NCBI GenBank assembly: GCA_017633985.1
Contig: JAGBOF010000018.1
Coordinates: forward strand, 1-54,219
DNA from: Bacteroidales bacterium
GTDB taxonomy: Bacteria; Bacteroidota; Bacteroidia; Bacteroidales; P3
DNA: 54,219 bases
Direction: 5' to 3'
A model generated the notes under the pieces. That model ran no database searches, was not told where the DNA came from, and saw only the letters and a program-made list of their open reading frames with translations. This document shows positions 33,101 through 41,500 of the stretch, in pieces. The position numbers and the translations under genes were made by a program. Position 1 is the first letter of the stretch. Each line of letters begins with the position of its first letter.

Positions 33101-34760
33101 GTTAGGATTGGCAATTACATTTACAAATGTTCCTGCCATTGCACATGCAATAGATTTAACAAAGAGCGAGACACAGTATATTAATAATAAACTGAACGAC
33201 GGAGTATTATTATCTTCTGGTATTGAGCATAAAGATCCTAACCAAGCATGGTTAAGCGGATTTATGGACAATGATGCTTCGCCTGCATTAGATTGGATTA
33301 AGAGTGGTCCTTCCACGGATTCCGATGACGGTGATTACGGATTTACTTTGGAAACTGCGACGGCGTCAAGTAATCCTGAGCCGATAGACGGTTCATCACA
33401 GTTTGAAAACTGTGTAAGCGGTACATGGACGGCTTACAGATTGGCATCTATATACAGTACACACCCTGCATTTACGAGAAGATACTTTATGACCAATGAA
33501 GAAGCTTACGCAAATACCAGTGGTGTTACAAAATATACTGATACTAAACAAATCGCATCTTTAGTTTACAATGACTTGAATAACCTAGCATCTGTGGATA
33601 TTGTTTTCACAAGCGATAAGTCAAAATGGACAAGATGTCCTATTATAGAAATGGGAACTGATTATACATTGACGGAAGAAGGTGCAATGAAGTTTATGTT
33701 AAGACGGCATAATTCAGTTGATAAAGAAGGTGCTGATACTTCTTATTCATGGGAAAGCAACGGTAGTACAGTCACAGCCGATAAAGGTATGGGTTGGTTC
33801 CCTGGATATGCGATCAACATTGAAACCGGAGAGAGATTGAATATAATATTCGGAGAGAATTCTTCTTACGGCCAGTATAACGGAAGGGATATGATGTGGA
33901 ATCCGACACTTTCTGGTAACGGTTCTACATACGGCGGTATGCACTTCGTGTACGTACTTGGAACATCTAAATTTGTTATGAAGAATGATGGTAGGGAATA
34001 CCAAGTTACACCTCCGCGTTATGATGAAGGAAAATGGGCTTATGAACATTTGAAAGCATTGGATAATTTGAGCGGTGATATCTTCGGAAACGATGATAAT
34101 TCCCAGATATTGGATACGGCAGAACAGGTATTTGCTTCCGTAATGTGGGCAGGAATGCCGGCTCCTTGGTATGATTTGTTTGCACAAGGAATACATGCTC
34201 CGTTAGACACTAAATCACCTTCATTGATACCTACCGATGCAACGGTTAAAATAAGAATGAGAAAACCTTATGCTATAGGCTGGTCTTCATCAGCAAGCGG
34301 AGCAATGGCTGCAACACCTCAAAATGCAAACTATCCTATGTATAGATTTATAATAGGAGAAGATTTGGAAACCAGAACAGGATTGGTTGATGCGAAAGGT
34401 GTCGCAGAAAGTGCATTGGATTATATAACCGTTGTTCCTAATCCGTATTTCGCATACGACGAATATGAAAAGGATCAAATTCAAAACTTGGTTAAGATTA
34501 CAAATCTGCCTCCTGAATGTTACATAACAATCTATTCTGTTGACGGAACGGTTATACGTAAATTCAGAGGACCGTCAAAGAGTTTGGTTTCCGGAGGAAA
34601 GACAGCTTTGACAAGTATTGACTGGGATTTGAAAAATGAACGCGGTTTGCAAATATCCGGCGGTGTTTATCTGATACACATTAAGGCTGACGGAATAGGA
34701 GAGAAGTTAATTAAATGGTTCGGAGCTTTGCGTCCTGTTGACTTAAATTCATTCCAATAA
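30132..34760 (+). CDS. Giant secreted protein (1542 residues) with PNPY-type C-terminal T9SS-like domain
   Basis: A signal peptide (GLKLSLLILSMCFVSVSADA) is followed by LPCKWEGKKKSAP and a very large region rich in Tyr, Asp and Gly. Recurrent phrases include NNVRTRINQGGNMWFDG, YAAALWIGGEDDNKQLR and NRSTYTLNNTYFSQWVDPDLGYAYDDYVG. I recognise no enzyme. The C-terminus (from about residue 1435) reads ITVVPNPYFAYDEYEKDQI, then KITNLPPECYITIYSVDGTV, a WDLKNERGLQISGGVYLIHI strand pair, and a distinctive tail KWFGALRPVDLNSFQ. This matches the fold of T9SS type-A sorting domains but carries an extra conserved-looking tail. It lies 43 bases after the TonB receptor and 46 before the PorV-like gene, which suggests that its export or surface attachment involves them. 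Confidence 0.75.
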   Translation: MRHIGLKLSLLILSMCFVSVSADALPCKWEGKKKSAPVKADLERCRKAQGSAELSLNNVRTRINQGGNMWFDGSTARYYVPKDGSATALYAAALWIGGEDDNKQLRVAAVRFAAEGDDFWPGPLTVDGNASINKAICDKWDKFYKIKKATVQQYVNSFQKDSRGIPIPGTGMQPIPEEILNWPAHGTDPNTSRYLAPFYDWGNDGEYNPEEGDYPYYDFSGELCPTTIKANLPAGSTYEPKPTMETKLGTGGSVPAIHGLLVDQVLKGDETLWWIFNDKGASHTESKSENPIGLEIHAQAFAFTMNNEINNMTFYSYEIINRSTYTLNNTYFSQWVDPDLGYAYDDYVGCDVERGLGYCYNGTATDGPATMAYIGNPPAVGIDFFQGPYMDPTPNGVDRPKVHKDALIKYYGGGLESYLERFYDSTGHWNDEYSNIILADNADLYKKAWFPVDYTRDTFAACSINGVNFGNGIADDERFGMRRFVYYNNSANDPNGEPSKASDYYNYLRGFWKDNKRMLYGGDGYNTGTEAGIYSDFMFPGNSDMWGWGVYSAGEAGVDGDYTGAKNPWSEKTAGNSPNDRRFMQSAGPFTLKPGAVNYITVGIPFAQAASGGPEASVELLRLIDDKCQALFDNCFNVLEGPDAPDVVVQELDREIILYLTNTVGNNVREQFHQADITIPKYSIDTTGGKSDTTWYDNEYRFEGYQIFQLVDESVSVADIYDNSKARLVAQCDIENYSDAEKTNPIGELVNVTITNGNPSSQVMVSGSNTGIKHSFRITEDQFATTTDRRVVNNKKYYYIAVAYAYNNFKQYNVEDPTKLDGQKEPYLASRKKGDGSGIEPVVAIPHKLEPEQNGTLVQSSYGVSPEIMRIEGNGNGGMVLNLTQESIDKLMTNTEGSDPINFLDTVRYQQNYGPVNIAIVDPLKVKAGEYEIRLLPTSDTLDYCGWVLYRKDGQPLFGEKNSSVDSIVYTYSINSDTSIAMANEQIIFELGLAITFTNVPAIAHAIDLTKSETQYINNKLNDGVLLSSGIEHKDPNQAWLSGFMDNDASPALDWIKSGPSTDSDDGDYGFTLETATASSNPEPIDGSSQFENCVSGTWTAYRLASIYSTHPAFTRRYFMTNEEAYANTSGVTKYTDTKQIASLVYNDLNNLASVDIVFTSDKSKWTRCPIIEMGTDYTLTEEGAMKFMLRRHNSVDKEGADTSYSWESNGSTVTADKGMGWFPGYAINIETGERLNIIFGENSSYGQYNGRDMMWNPTLSGNGSTYGGMHFVYVLGTSKFVMKNDGREYQVTPPRYDEGKWAYEHLKALDNLSGDIFGNDDNSQILDTAEQVFASVMWAGMPAPWYDLFAQGIHAPLDTKSPSLIPTDATVKIRMRKPYAIGWSSSASGAMAATPQNANYPMYRFIIGEDLETRTGLVDAKGVAESALDYITVVPNPYFAYDEYEKDQIQNLVKITNLPPECYITIYSVDGTVIRKFRGPSKSLVSGGKTALTSIDWDLKNERGLQISGGVYLIHIKADGIGEKLIKWFGALRPVDLNSFQ

Positions 34761-34806
34761 TAGTTAGTTCGGTTTTAGTGTACAACATAAATAAGAGAAT
34801 GAAGTT

Positions 34807-35895
34807 ATGAATAAGATACATAAAATAATTAGTACAGTCGTATTATTGACTGTTTTGTTGCCGGGCACGGTACTTAATGCCGGTAATGATGACAGACGAG
34901 GTACTGCAGGAGCAGGGGAATTGTTGATTAACCCTTGGGCAAGAAGTGCCGGATGGTCAAATGTTAATACTGCTAACGGTACCGGTATAGACGCATTGTT
35001 TACCAATGCTGCAGGTTTGGGACACACACAGGGAACAGACTTCTATTTCAATTATACTAACTATTTGAATAATTCTGATATAGGCCTTATTTCAGCAGGT
35101 TTGGCCCAGTCATTAGGAGACTATGGTGTTTTAGGATTGAGTGTTAATTCGATGTCATTCGGAACAATTCAAAGAACTAAAACAAGTTCTCCTGAAGTCG
35201 GGGATAACGGAACATTCAAACCTACGTTAATGAATATCGGAGTCTCTTTCGCAAAAGCTTTCTCAAGCAGTATTTATGCCGGTGTAACATTGAAAGTTGT
35301 TTCCGAAGGAATAGATAACGTTACTGCGACAGGAGTCGGTTTTGATGCAGGTATACAGTATGTCACAGGTGCTGACTACGAAATAAAATTCGGTATATCT
35401 TTGAAAAACTGGGGTCCTTCGATGAGTTTCTCCGGTGACGGATTGGCTATCAGTTCCACTGTTCAGAATGCAACATTCCCTATGACTACCGAACAGCGTT
35501 CATTAGCATGGGAATTGCCTTCAAGTTTGAATATCGGAGCTTCTTACGACTTTCTGTTTTCTGAAAAAGAACACCGTTTGACTGTTGCAGGTAATTACGA
35601 GTCAATGGCATTCACTAAAGACTTATATACTCTCGGTTTGGAATATGGTTTCAGAAGTTTGTTTATGGTCAGATGCGGTTATACCTACCAAGGTGGTGGT
35701 ACTAACGACATATATGACAGTGACAGCGACAAAACCAACTTCTCTACGGGATTTGCAGCAGGTGTAACCGTTAATGCCCCTATAATTAAAGCAAAGGGTG
35801 ATAAGAGAAGTAAAGATCTATCCATTGATTATGCTTACAGAATGACGGTTATCATGGGCGGTTTGCATACTGTCGGAGTTCGTTTAACATTGTAA
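34807..35895 (+). CDS. PorV/PorQ-family outer-membrane beta-barrel protein
   Basis: This 362-residue protein has a signal peptide (STVVLLTVLLPGTVLNAG) and then the family signature GTAGAGELLINPWARSAGW, followed by NTANGTGIDALFTNAAGLGH. Alternating beta strands and a strand-rich C-terminus (GGLHTVGVRLTL) fit an outer-membrane barrel of the PorV/PorQ group (FadL-like fold). PorV shuttles T9SS cargo from the translocon to the attachment complex, and paralogues may serve dedicated cargo. Its place directly after a giant secreted protein suggests such a dedicated shuttle. That link is an inference. A terminator follows at 35940. Confidence 0.8.
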   Translation: MNKIHKIISTVVLLTVLLPGTVLNAGNDDRRGTAGAGELLINPWARSAGWSNVNTANGTGIDALFTNAAGLGHTQGTDFYFNYTNYLNNSDIGLISAGLAQSLGDYGVLGLSVNSMSFGTIQRTKTSSPEVGDNGTFKPTLMNIGVSFAKAFSSSIYAGVTLKVVSEGIDNVTATGVGFDAGIQYVTGADYEIKFGISLKNWGPSMSFSGDGLAISSTVQNATFPMTTEQRSLAWELPSSLNIGASYDFLFSEKEHRLTVAGNYESMAFTKDLYTLGLEYGFRSLFMVRCGYTYQGGGTNDIYDSDSDKTNFSTGFAAGVTVNAPIIKAKGDKRSKDLSIDYAYRMTVIMGGLHTVGVRLTL

Positions 35896-35939
35896 AAATT
35901 AAAAGCGAAGACAGAAAAACACAGTATATTCAAAAATTT

Positions 35940-35980
35940 GAATAGAAGGCTTTGTCAAAGAAGTCTTCTATTCATTTAAT
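35940..35980 (+). terminator. Terminator of the TonB receptor-giant protein-PorV-like operon
   Basis: GAATAGAAG (35940-35948) pairs with CTTCTATTC (35965-35973), followed by ATTTAATTTG. Confidence 0.75.
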
Positions 35981-36006
35981 TTGTGAAAATTATAAAATAA
36001 TTTGAT

Positions 36007-36480
36007 ATGTCAGAAATAAAATATTATTCAGCGGAAGGACTGAAAAAGTTAAAGGACGAATTGCATCACTTAATAGCTGTTGAACGTCCTGCCGTATCAG
36101 CAGCGATAGCGGAAGCAAGGGAAAAAGGCGATTTGAGCGAAAATGCCGAATATGATGCTGCCAAAGAAGCACAGTCACATTTGGAAGCAAAAATCGTTCA
36201 GATGCAGGATATGCTGGCAAATGCGCGTTTGTTGGATGAAAGTAAGATAGATACTTCAAAAGTATTATTGTTGTCAAAGGTGGAGTTTGAGAATTTGGCG
36301 TTGAAGAAGAAAATGACATACGAAATTGTTCCTGAAAACGAAGCGGATCTGAAAAAAGGTAAGATATCCGTCACTTCTCCGATAGCGGCAGGGCTGTTGG
36401 GCAAACAAGTCGGTGATATAGCCGAGGTAAAAGTGCCTGCAGGTGTTATGAAACTAAAAATAACCAATATATCAAGATAA
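36007..36480 (+). CDS. greA: Transcription elongation factor GreA
   Basis: This 157-residue protein has the normal GreA length. The N-terminal coiled coil contains the acidic tip that inserts into the RNA polymerase secondary channel (AREKGDLSENAEYDAAKEAQ, residues 38-57). The C-terminal FKBP-like domain has KISVTSPIAAGLLGKQVGD and ends VPAGVMKLKITNI. GreA stimulates cleavage of backtracked RNA and so rescues stalled polymerase. It is separated by 4 bases from the HIT-family gene, with which it forms an operon. Confidence 0.95.
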   Translation: MSEIKYYSAEGLKKLKDELHHLIAVERPAVSAAIAEAREKGDLSENAEYDAAKEAQSHLEAKIVQMQDMLANARLLDESKIDTSKVLLLSKVEFENLALKKKMTYEIVPENEADLKKGKISVTSPIAAGLLGKQVGDIAEVKVPAGVMKLKITNISR

Positions 36481-36484
36481 GATT

Positions 36485-36877
36485 ATGGCATCGTTGTTTT
36501 CAAAAATTATAGCAGGAGAGATTCCGTCATACAAAGTTGCAGAGAATGACAAATTTTATGCATTCTTGGATATATCACCGCTTCAAAAAGGACACACATT
36601 AGTTGTTCCTAAAAGGGAAGAAGACTATATCTTTGATATTTCTGACGGAGATTTGCAGGAATATATTTGTTTTACCAAACAGATAGCAAATGCCATAAAG
36701 AAGGCTTATCCTTGCACGAAGGTGGGAATGGCGGTTATAGGATTGGAAGTCCGTCATGCGCATATACATTTAGTTCCTATGCAAAAGGAAGGTGATTTGA
36801 ATTTTGCAAATCCTAAATTGACTTTTACGGAAGAAGAATTTAAGGAAATCGCATCCAATATCGCAAAGTGCTTATAA
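36485..36877 (+). CDS. HIT-family nucleotide hydrolase/transferase
   Basis: This 130-residue cytosolic protein carries the histidine-triad motif HAHIHL (about residues 96-101), with the catalytic middle His. The N-terminus SLFSKIIAGEIPSYKVAEND and LDISPLQKGHTLVVPKRE are typical of HinT-like proteins, which cleave nucleoside phosphoramidates or similar adducts. The natural substrate is not known. It lies 4 bases after greA. An AACGCCGTT-family repeat follows and probably ends transcription. Confidence 0.92.
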   Translation: MASLFSKIIAGEIPSYKVAENDKFYAFLDISPLQKGHTLVVPKREEDYIFDISDGDLQEYICFTKQIANAIKKAYPCTKVGMAVIGLEVRHAHIHLVPMQKEGDLNFANPKLTFTEEEFKEIASNIAKCL

Positions 36878-36913
36878 TTAAATATTTGACTGTTGTGCAA
36901 AAACGGTCAAAAT

Positions 36914-36997
36914 ATTACGGCGTTTTAAAAAATTAATCAGCGTGATTAATAAAATAAAACGCCGTAATAATTTTTTTTAACGGCGTCTTATTTTTTT
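36914..36997. repeat. AACGCCGTT family repeat between the HIT gene and ffh
   Basis: ATTACGGCGTTTTA pairs with TAAAACGCCGTAAT around TTAATCAGCGTGATTAA. It is followed by a T-run and a second ACGGCGTCTTATTTTTTT piece. The T-runs suggest a terminator on the plus strand after the HIT gene. Confidence 0.7.
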
Positions 36998-37042
36998 GAC
37001 ATCATAATTACCGTCCGTGATGAAATTATTGAATGCAGTGTA

Positions 37043-37072
37043 TTGCGTTTTTATAAAAAATTCGTAACTTTG
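37043..37072 (+). promoter_or_regulatory. Promoter of ffh
   Basis: TTG at 37043-37045, 19 bases, then TAACTTTG at 37065-37072 is a full match to the Bacteroidota pattern, 25 bases before the ATG. Confidence 0.75.
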
Positions 37073-37097
37073 CAACTCAAAATAAAGAGAGAATAAA

Positions 37098-38438
37098 ATG
37101 TTTGAGAATTTATCCGAAAAATTAGACAGAGCCTTTAAAATCATAAAAGGTAACGGCAAGATAACGGAGATTAATATTTCCGAGAGCATTAAGGAAGTCA
37201 GAAAAGCCTTAATTGATGCCGATGTCTCGTATCCGATTGCCAAGGAATTTTGCGATGAAGTTAAGAAAAAGGCTTTGGGACAAAATGTGCTGACAAGCGT
37301 TGAACCCGGACAGATGATGGTCAAAATGGTTCACGATGAACTTGTCAATTTGATGGGACGCACAACCGAAGAAATTAATCTTAAGGCTAATCCTGCTATC
37401 ATATTGAATGCAGGTCTGCAAGGCTCGGGTAAAACAACTTTTTCGGGAAAATTAGCTCTTTATTTGAAATCCAAGAAAAGTAAGAAAGTACTTTTGGTTG
37501 CTGCCGATGTGTACCGTCCCGCTGCTATTAATCAGTTGCAGGTTTTGGCGGACAGTATTTCGGTTGATGTGTACAGGGAAGACGGTAATAAGAATCCTGT
37601 AGAGATTGCTTTGCATGCCGTAGCCAAGGCAAAAGCGGAAAACTATCAGGTTGTCATAATAGACACCGCAGGACGTTTGGCTGTGGATGAGGAAATGATG
37701 ACAGAGATTGCCGATATCAAGAATGCGGTCAATCCTACCGAGACATTGTTTGTCGTAGACTCCATGACGGGTCAGGATGCAGTCAATACAGCCAAAGCAT
37801 TTCACGACAGATTGAATTATGACGGCGTAGTACTAACCAAACTTGACGGAGACACACGCGGAGGTGCTGCATTGACAATCAGACGCGTTGTTACAAAGCC
37901 TATAAAGTTCATGTCAATAGGTGAAAAACTTGAAGCATTGGATGTTTTCCACCCCGACAGAATGGCGAACCGTATTTTGGGAATGGGAGATATTGTTTCG
38001 TTGGTCGAAAGAGCCCAACAGCAATATGATGAAGAGGAAGCGCGCAAATTAAGTAAGAAGATACATACGAATTCTTTCGATTATAACGACTTTTTATCGC
38101 AGATCCAGCAGATAAAAAAGATGGGTAATTTGAAGGACTTGGTAGGCATGATACCGGGAGTGGGTAAGGCTTTGAAGGATGTGGATATTAAGGACGATGC
38201 ATTCAAATCCATTGAAGCCATTATAGGCAGTATGACACCGCAAGAGAGGGAAAATCCCGACATTATTGATGCCTCGAGAAAGAACCGTATAGCTAAAGGT
38301 TCGGGTTGTAAGTTGGAAGAAGTGAACAAACTTATCAAACAATTTGATCAAACACGTAAGATGATGCGTTCGCTTTCGGGTAACAAAATGCAACAATTGA
38401 AGCAGATGCGTAATATGAAAAAATTCTCAAGAAGATAA
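37098..38438 (+). CDS. ffh: Signal recognition particle GTPase Ffh (SRP54)
   Basis: This 446-residue protein has the usual Ffh length. An N-terminal four-helix domain is followed by the GTPase: NAGLQGSGKTTFSGKLA (P-loop, about residue 107), DVYRPAAINQL, IIDTAGRLAVDEEMM and TKLDGDTRGGAAL. The Met-rich M domain, which binds signal peptides and 4.5S RNA, occupies residues 300-446 and includes the SKKIHTNSFDYNDFLSQIQQ start and MRSLSGNKMQQLKQMRNM near the end. It delivers nascent membrane proteins to the Sec translocon. It is transcribed from its own promoter, and folD follows 98 bases later. Confidence 0.96.
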   Translation: MFENLSEKLDRAFKIIKGNGKITEINISESIKEVRKALIDADVSYPIAKEFCDEVKKKALGQNVLTSVEPGQMMVKMVHDELVNLMGRTTEEINLKANPAIILNAGLQGSGKTTFSGKLALYLKSKKSKKVLLVAADVYRPAAINQLQVLADSISVDVYREDGNKNPVEIALHAVAKAKAENYQVVIIDTAGRLAVDEEMMTEIADIKNAVNPTETLFVVDSMTGQDAVNTAKAFHDRLNYDGVVLTKLDGDTRGGAALTIRRVVTKPIKFMSIGEKLEALDVFHPDRMANRILGMGDIVSLVERAQQQYDEEEARKLSKKIHTNSFDYNDFLSQIQQIKKMGNLKDLVGMIPGVGKALKDVDIKDDAFKSIEAIIGSMTPQERENPDIIDASRKNRIAKGSGCKLEEVNKLIKQFDQTRKMMRSLSGNKMQQLKQMRNMKKFSRR

Positions 38439-38536
38439 TTAATTTATGTATTATGCAGTGTGTATAATGTAGTAAATATCCTTAGATGGATAAAAACTAC
38501 CGTCCTCGGGCCGACATATTGCATATTACGTACTAA

Positions 38537-39430
38537 ATGCAACATAATATGAACAATCCTATTCTTATTGACGGCAAAGTAATTGCCAAAACCATTAAAG
38601 AGGAAATAAAAGCAGAGGTTGCTTCACTTTTGGACAGCGGTAAGCGGCCTCCTCATCTTGTTGCCGTGCTTGTGGGTAATGACGGCGCATCATTGTCTTA
38701 CGTTAAAAGTAAAGAAAATCAGAGTAAGGAAGTAGGTTTTACTTCTTCTGTATATAAATTCCCCGAGACAATAACGGAAAAGGAGTTTTTAGAGACATTG
38801 GATTTCTTAAACAACGATCCTGAAGTTGACGGCTATATTGTACAACTGCCACTTCCGAAACACATTAACACGAAAAAGGTTATCGCCCACGTAGATCCTA
38901 AAAAGGATGTGGACGGATTCCATCCTGCCAATGCAGGACGTATGTTGCTTTCCATGCCGTCGTATCTGCCTGCAACGCCTTACGGAATTGTCACTTTGAT
39001 TGAGCGTATGGGCATAGAGACTTCGGGCAAAAATTGCGTTGTTTTAGGAAGAAGCGATATTGTAGGGACACCTATGGCGGTTTTGATGTCAAGAAAAGGT
39101 ATGGATTGCACGGTTACCCTTTGTCATTCCAAGACTGCAAACCTTAAAGAAATATGTAAAAATGCCGACATATTGATTGCCGCTATCGGCAAGCCGCATT
39201 TTGTTACCGAAGATATGGTTAAAGAAGGTGCGGTGGTAATTGATGTAGGTATTCACCGTATAGAAGACGGTAGTGAGAAGGGCTATTACGTTACGGGCGA
39301 TGTTGATTACAATAAGGTTGCACCTCATTGCTCTTATATAACACCTGTTCCCGGTGGCGTGGGACCTATGACTATCGTTTCGTTGCTTACCAATACGCTT
39401 AAGGCATATAAGCACGAAATTTACGAATAA
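38537..39430 (+). CDS. folD: Bifunctional methylenetetrahydrofolate dehydrogenase/cyclohydrolase FolD
   Basis: This 297-residue protein has the standard FolD length. It interconverts 5,10-methylene-THF and 10-formyl-THF with NADP. Motifs are VGNDGASLSYVKSKEN with the catalytic Lys, DGYIVQLPLPKHINTKKVI, VDGFHPANAGRM, the dinucleotide-binding LGRSDIVGTPMAVLM, and TPVPGGVGPMTIVSLL near the end. The first Met may be either 38537 or the Met four codons later; both precede the conserved start of the fold. A terminator lies at 39482, so folD is the last gene of its unit. Confidence 0.95.
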   Translation: MQHNMNNPILIDGKVIAKTIKEEIKAEVASLLDSGKRPPHLVAVLVGNDGASLSYVKSKENQSKEVGFTSSVYKFPETITEKEFLETLDFLNNDPEVDGYIVQLPLPKHINTKKVIAHVDPKKDVDGFHPANAGRMLLSMPSYLPATPYGIVTLIERMGIETSGKNCVVLGRSDIVGTPMAVLMSRKGMDCTVTLCHSKTANLKEICKNADILIAAIGKPHFVTEDMVKEGAVVIDVGIHRIEDGSEKGYYVTGDVDYNKVAPHCSYITPVPGGVGPMTIVSLLTNTLKAYKHEIYE

Positions 39431-39481
39431 AAATCGGTGATTGTTACTGAAAGATTAAAATATCAGCAGTTTTATATACAG

Positions 39482-39507
39482 GGCAGATAATATTGTCTGC
39501 CTTTTTT
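39482..39507 (+). terminator. Terminator of folD
   Basis: GGCAGATAA pairs with TGTCTGCC (one mismatch), followed by TTTTTT. Confidence 0.85.
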
Positions 39508-39534
39508 AATAAGTATTAGATTTAATTTGTTATT

Positions 39535-40155
39535 ATGGCGGATTTACCTGTTTTCGAAATGTTTTATTCCCTTCAAGGAGAAGGCTCTAATGCGGGGACG
39601 GCGGCATATTTCATACGTTTGGCGGGCTGTAATGTCTGTTGCGATTTTTGTGATGAGAAACGGGCGTGGCAAACCTCCGATGTGCCGTTAGTTTCTGTCA
39701 GAACAATACTTGATGAAGTAAAAAAAGCAAGCGCAGATACGGTTATCGTAACAGGAGGCGAGCCTACAATGTATGATTTAAGCGAATTGACGGAAACGTT
39801 GCATGGTGAGGGTATAAAAACATTTATTGAAACAAGCGGTGTTAATGAAATTACTGGAATATGGGACTGGATTACCGTTTCGCCGAAACAGAATAAATTA
39901 CCTTTGCGTTCATCTTTGTTAATGGCTGATGAAATCAAAACAGTGATTGCAAAAGAGAATGATTTCTTATTTGCAGAACGTATGTTAAGTTGTGCAAATG
40001 CTGCAGCGGGTGATGATAAGAAAAAGAAACTGTACTATCTTCAAGCGGAATTTTCGCAAAAAGACAAGGTATTGCCGCTGATTATTGACTACATCAAACG
40101 GAATCCTGTTTGGAGACTGTCATTACAAACCCATAAAATGATAAATATAAGATAG
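39535..40155 (+). CDS. queE: 7-carboxy-7-deazaguanine synthase QueE (radical SAM)
   Basis: This 206-residue protein starts with FEMFYSLQGEGSNAGTAAYF, the QueE signature, followed by the radical SAM cluster motif CX3CX2C in GCNVCCDFCDEKRAW (Cys 33, 37 and 40, with one additional Cys). TVIVTGGEPTMYDL holds the SAM-binding GGEP. It converts 6-carboxy-tetrahydropterin to 7-carboxy-7-deazaguanine in queuosine synthesis. The other queuosine genes are not in the window. The usual last residues (LSLQTHKMINI) are present, so it is complete. Confidence 0.93.
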   Translation: MADLPVFEMFYSLQGEGSNAGTAAYFIRLAGCNVCCDFCDEKRAWQTSDVPLVSVRTILDEVKKASADTVIVTGGEPTMYDLSELTETLHGEGIKTFIETSGVNEITGIWDWITVSPKQNKLPLRSSLLMADEIKTVIAKENDFLFAERMLSCANAAAGDDKKKKLYYLQAEFSQKDKVLPLIIDYIKRNPVWRLSLQTHKMINIR

Positions 40156-40340
40156 TAATGAGTGTTATTAAACTTATTAAACATTTATGGGAGATTTAAA
40201 GATTCTTTACGGATTTTATAATCGCAATAGAACTGTGATATTTTAAATTTAAGTATAATTTCCTATGCAAATAAAGATATAGGAGAGAATTATTCGGATA
40301 TTTAAGTAATATTTAGAATTTAAGTTTTGCGGAATAAATC

Positions 40341-40374
40341 ATGAGGAATAACCTGAATTTAGGTTATTCCTCAT
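40341..40374. terminator. Perfect hairpin between converging queE and the SGNH gene
   Basis: A 14-bp stem ATGAGGAATAACCT / AGGTTATTCCTCAT encloses a 6-base loop. The T-tract is weak on both sides, but its place between converging genes suggests a bidirectional terminator. The rest of the gap (40156-40422) is AT-rich and holds nothing else. Confidence 0.65.
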
Positions 40375-40422
40375 AGTTATGGGATATTATGTCTGAAGAT
40401 TGGATATTTTATTTGACAGGCG

Positions 40423-41448
40423 TTAGTATTTAAGTTCTTTAAACTTATTGTAAACTTGCTTGGCAATCAGTTCATATCCTTTTTTGTTGAAATGAACTTT
40501 GTCTGCCAGTAAAGAAGGCGGGACTTGACCGTGATTAACAGAGTCTTTGTCTGTTTGCGTAGGAGTAATGCCTGCATCGTTTAATCCGTTATTTACCATA
40601 TACAAGCGGAGATTAAGATAATGTTTGCCGAAAACGGAGGAAAGCGAATCTTCCATGTCTTTTAATCTGTCAACAGTCGGTAGAACTTTATTTACAGCGT
40701 GAAAACTGATAATAATATATTTATCACATTTACTGTAAGCAACCATAGCTTGCAGTTGCTTGAGCAAATCGGCAACATCACTAAAACCTCCGTTCTGTCC
40801 GATAAAGAAAATATTGCAATAAGTGTTTTTAAGATTATTCATAGCATATGTAGTGATTACCGAGCCTGCTTTCAATGTGTCTGTATTGTTGTTATCGTTC
40901 AATCTGTTTATGTAATAATTGTATTCGAATTGATATTCTCCGTTTATACGCCAATAACAACTTTCCGAACTTAATGTATACGGGATATTGTTTATGTAAC
41001 ATTCGTTTATAAATGCAGAAGATTTCTCTTTTTTATAACCGCGTTGCAATAAAGGTTGTACAACGGAGTTGTTATAGGATGAAATAAATGCCGGAATGTC
41101 ATTATTGCCGATAAACATTTTGTATTTACGTTTATCTTTCGGAAGAATGATTACATCGTGTGCCAGTTTCATAGGATAAGCACCTTGACGTGCCATAATT
41201 GTCAGGGTATTCTCGCCTCCGACACCTGCGTTAATGACATTGTAATCTTTTGACAGCATCTTTTGTAGTTTATAAGGGTAACAGAATTCTCCGCCGTGTA
41301 AGAAATAAGAAATTTTTGATTTGAGAGAATTTCCATCATGCGGGGCTGTGAGCGAATCGCCCCAACAAACGACATTTTTCTTTTCCGTTTTGTCGCTGCA
41401 AGATGCAAACAGTAATAATACTGTTGCGAATAAAATTGTTTTCTTCAT
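40423..41448 (-). CDS. SGNH/GDSL-type hydrolase lipoprotein
   Basis: This 341-residue protein has a lipoprotein signal (KKTILFATVLLLFASC, lipobox FASC at residue 17). The SGNH blocks follow: VVCWGDSLTAP (catalytic Ser), INAGVGGENT (Gly), FFIGQNGGFSD (Asn) and DKVHFNKKGYELIA (Asp and His). A 120-residue insert between the Gly and Asn blocks is rich in Tyr and Asn. Such enzymes remove acyl groups from polysaccharides, peptidoglycan or lipids; which one is unknown. It sits in the envelope. It is divergent from namZ and lies just downstream of structured RNA A, whose transcript could continue into it. A TAGTTTTTG-like -7 element close to the gene may serve as a separate promoter. Confidence 0.82.
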   Translation of the reverse strand: MKKTILFATVLLLFASCSDKTEKKNVVCWGDSLTAPHDGNSLKSKISYFLHGGEFCYPYKLQKMLSKDYNVINAGVGGENTLTIMARQGAYPMKLAHDVIILPKDKRKYKMFIGNNDIPAFISSYNNSVVQPLLQRGYKKEKSSAFINECYINNIPYTLSSESCYWRINGEYQFEYNYYINRLNDNNNTDTLKAGSVITTYAMNNLKNTYCNIFFIGQNGGFSDVADLLKQLQAMVAYSKCDKYIIISFHAVNKVLPTVDRLKDMEDSLSSVFGKHYLNLRLYMVNNGLNDAGITPTQTDKDSVNHGQVPPSLLADKVHFNKKGYELIAKQVYNKFKELKY

Positions 41449-41500
41449 AGTTTTTACATTTGTCTATTGCAAAAACTATATCTCACACATGAAATGAGGA

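Noticed and set aside
26342-35895. Polysaccharide utilisation locus (SusCD)
   Set aside because: No SusD-like gene, glycoside hydrolase or sensor-regulator is next to the TonB receptor.
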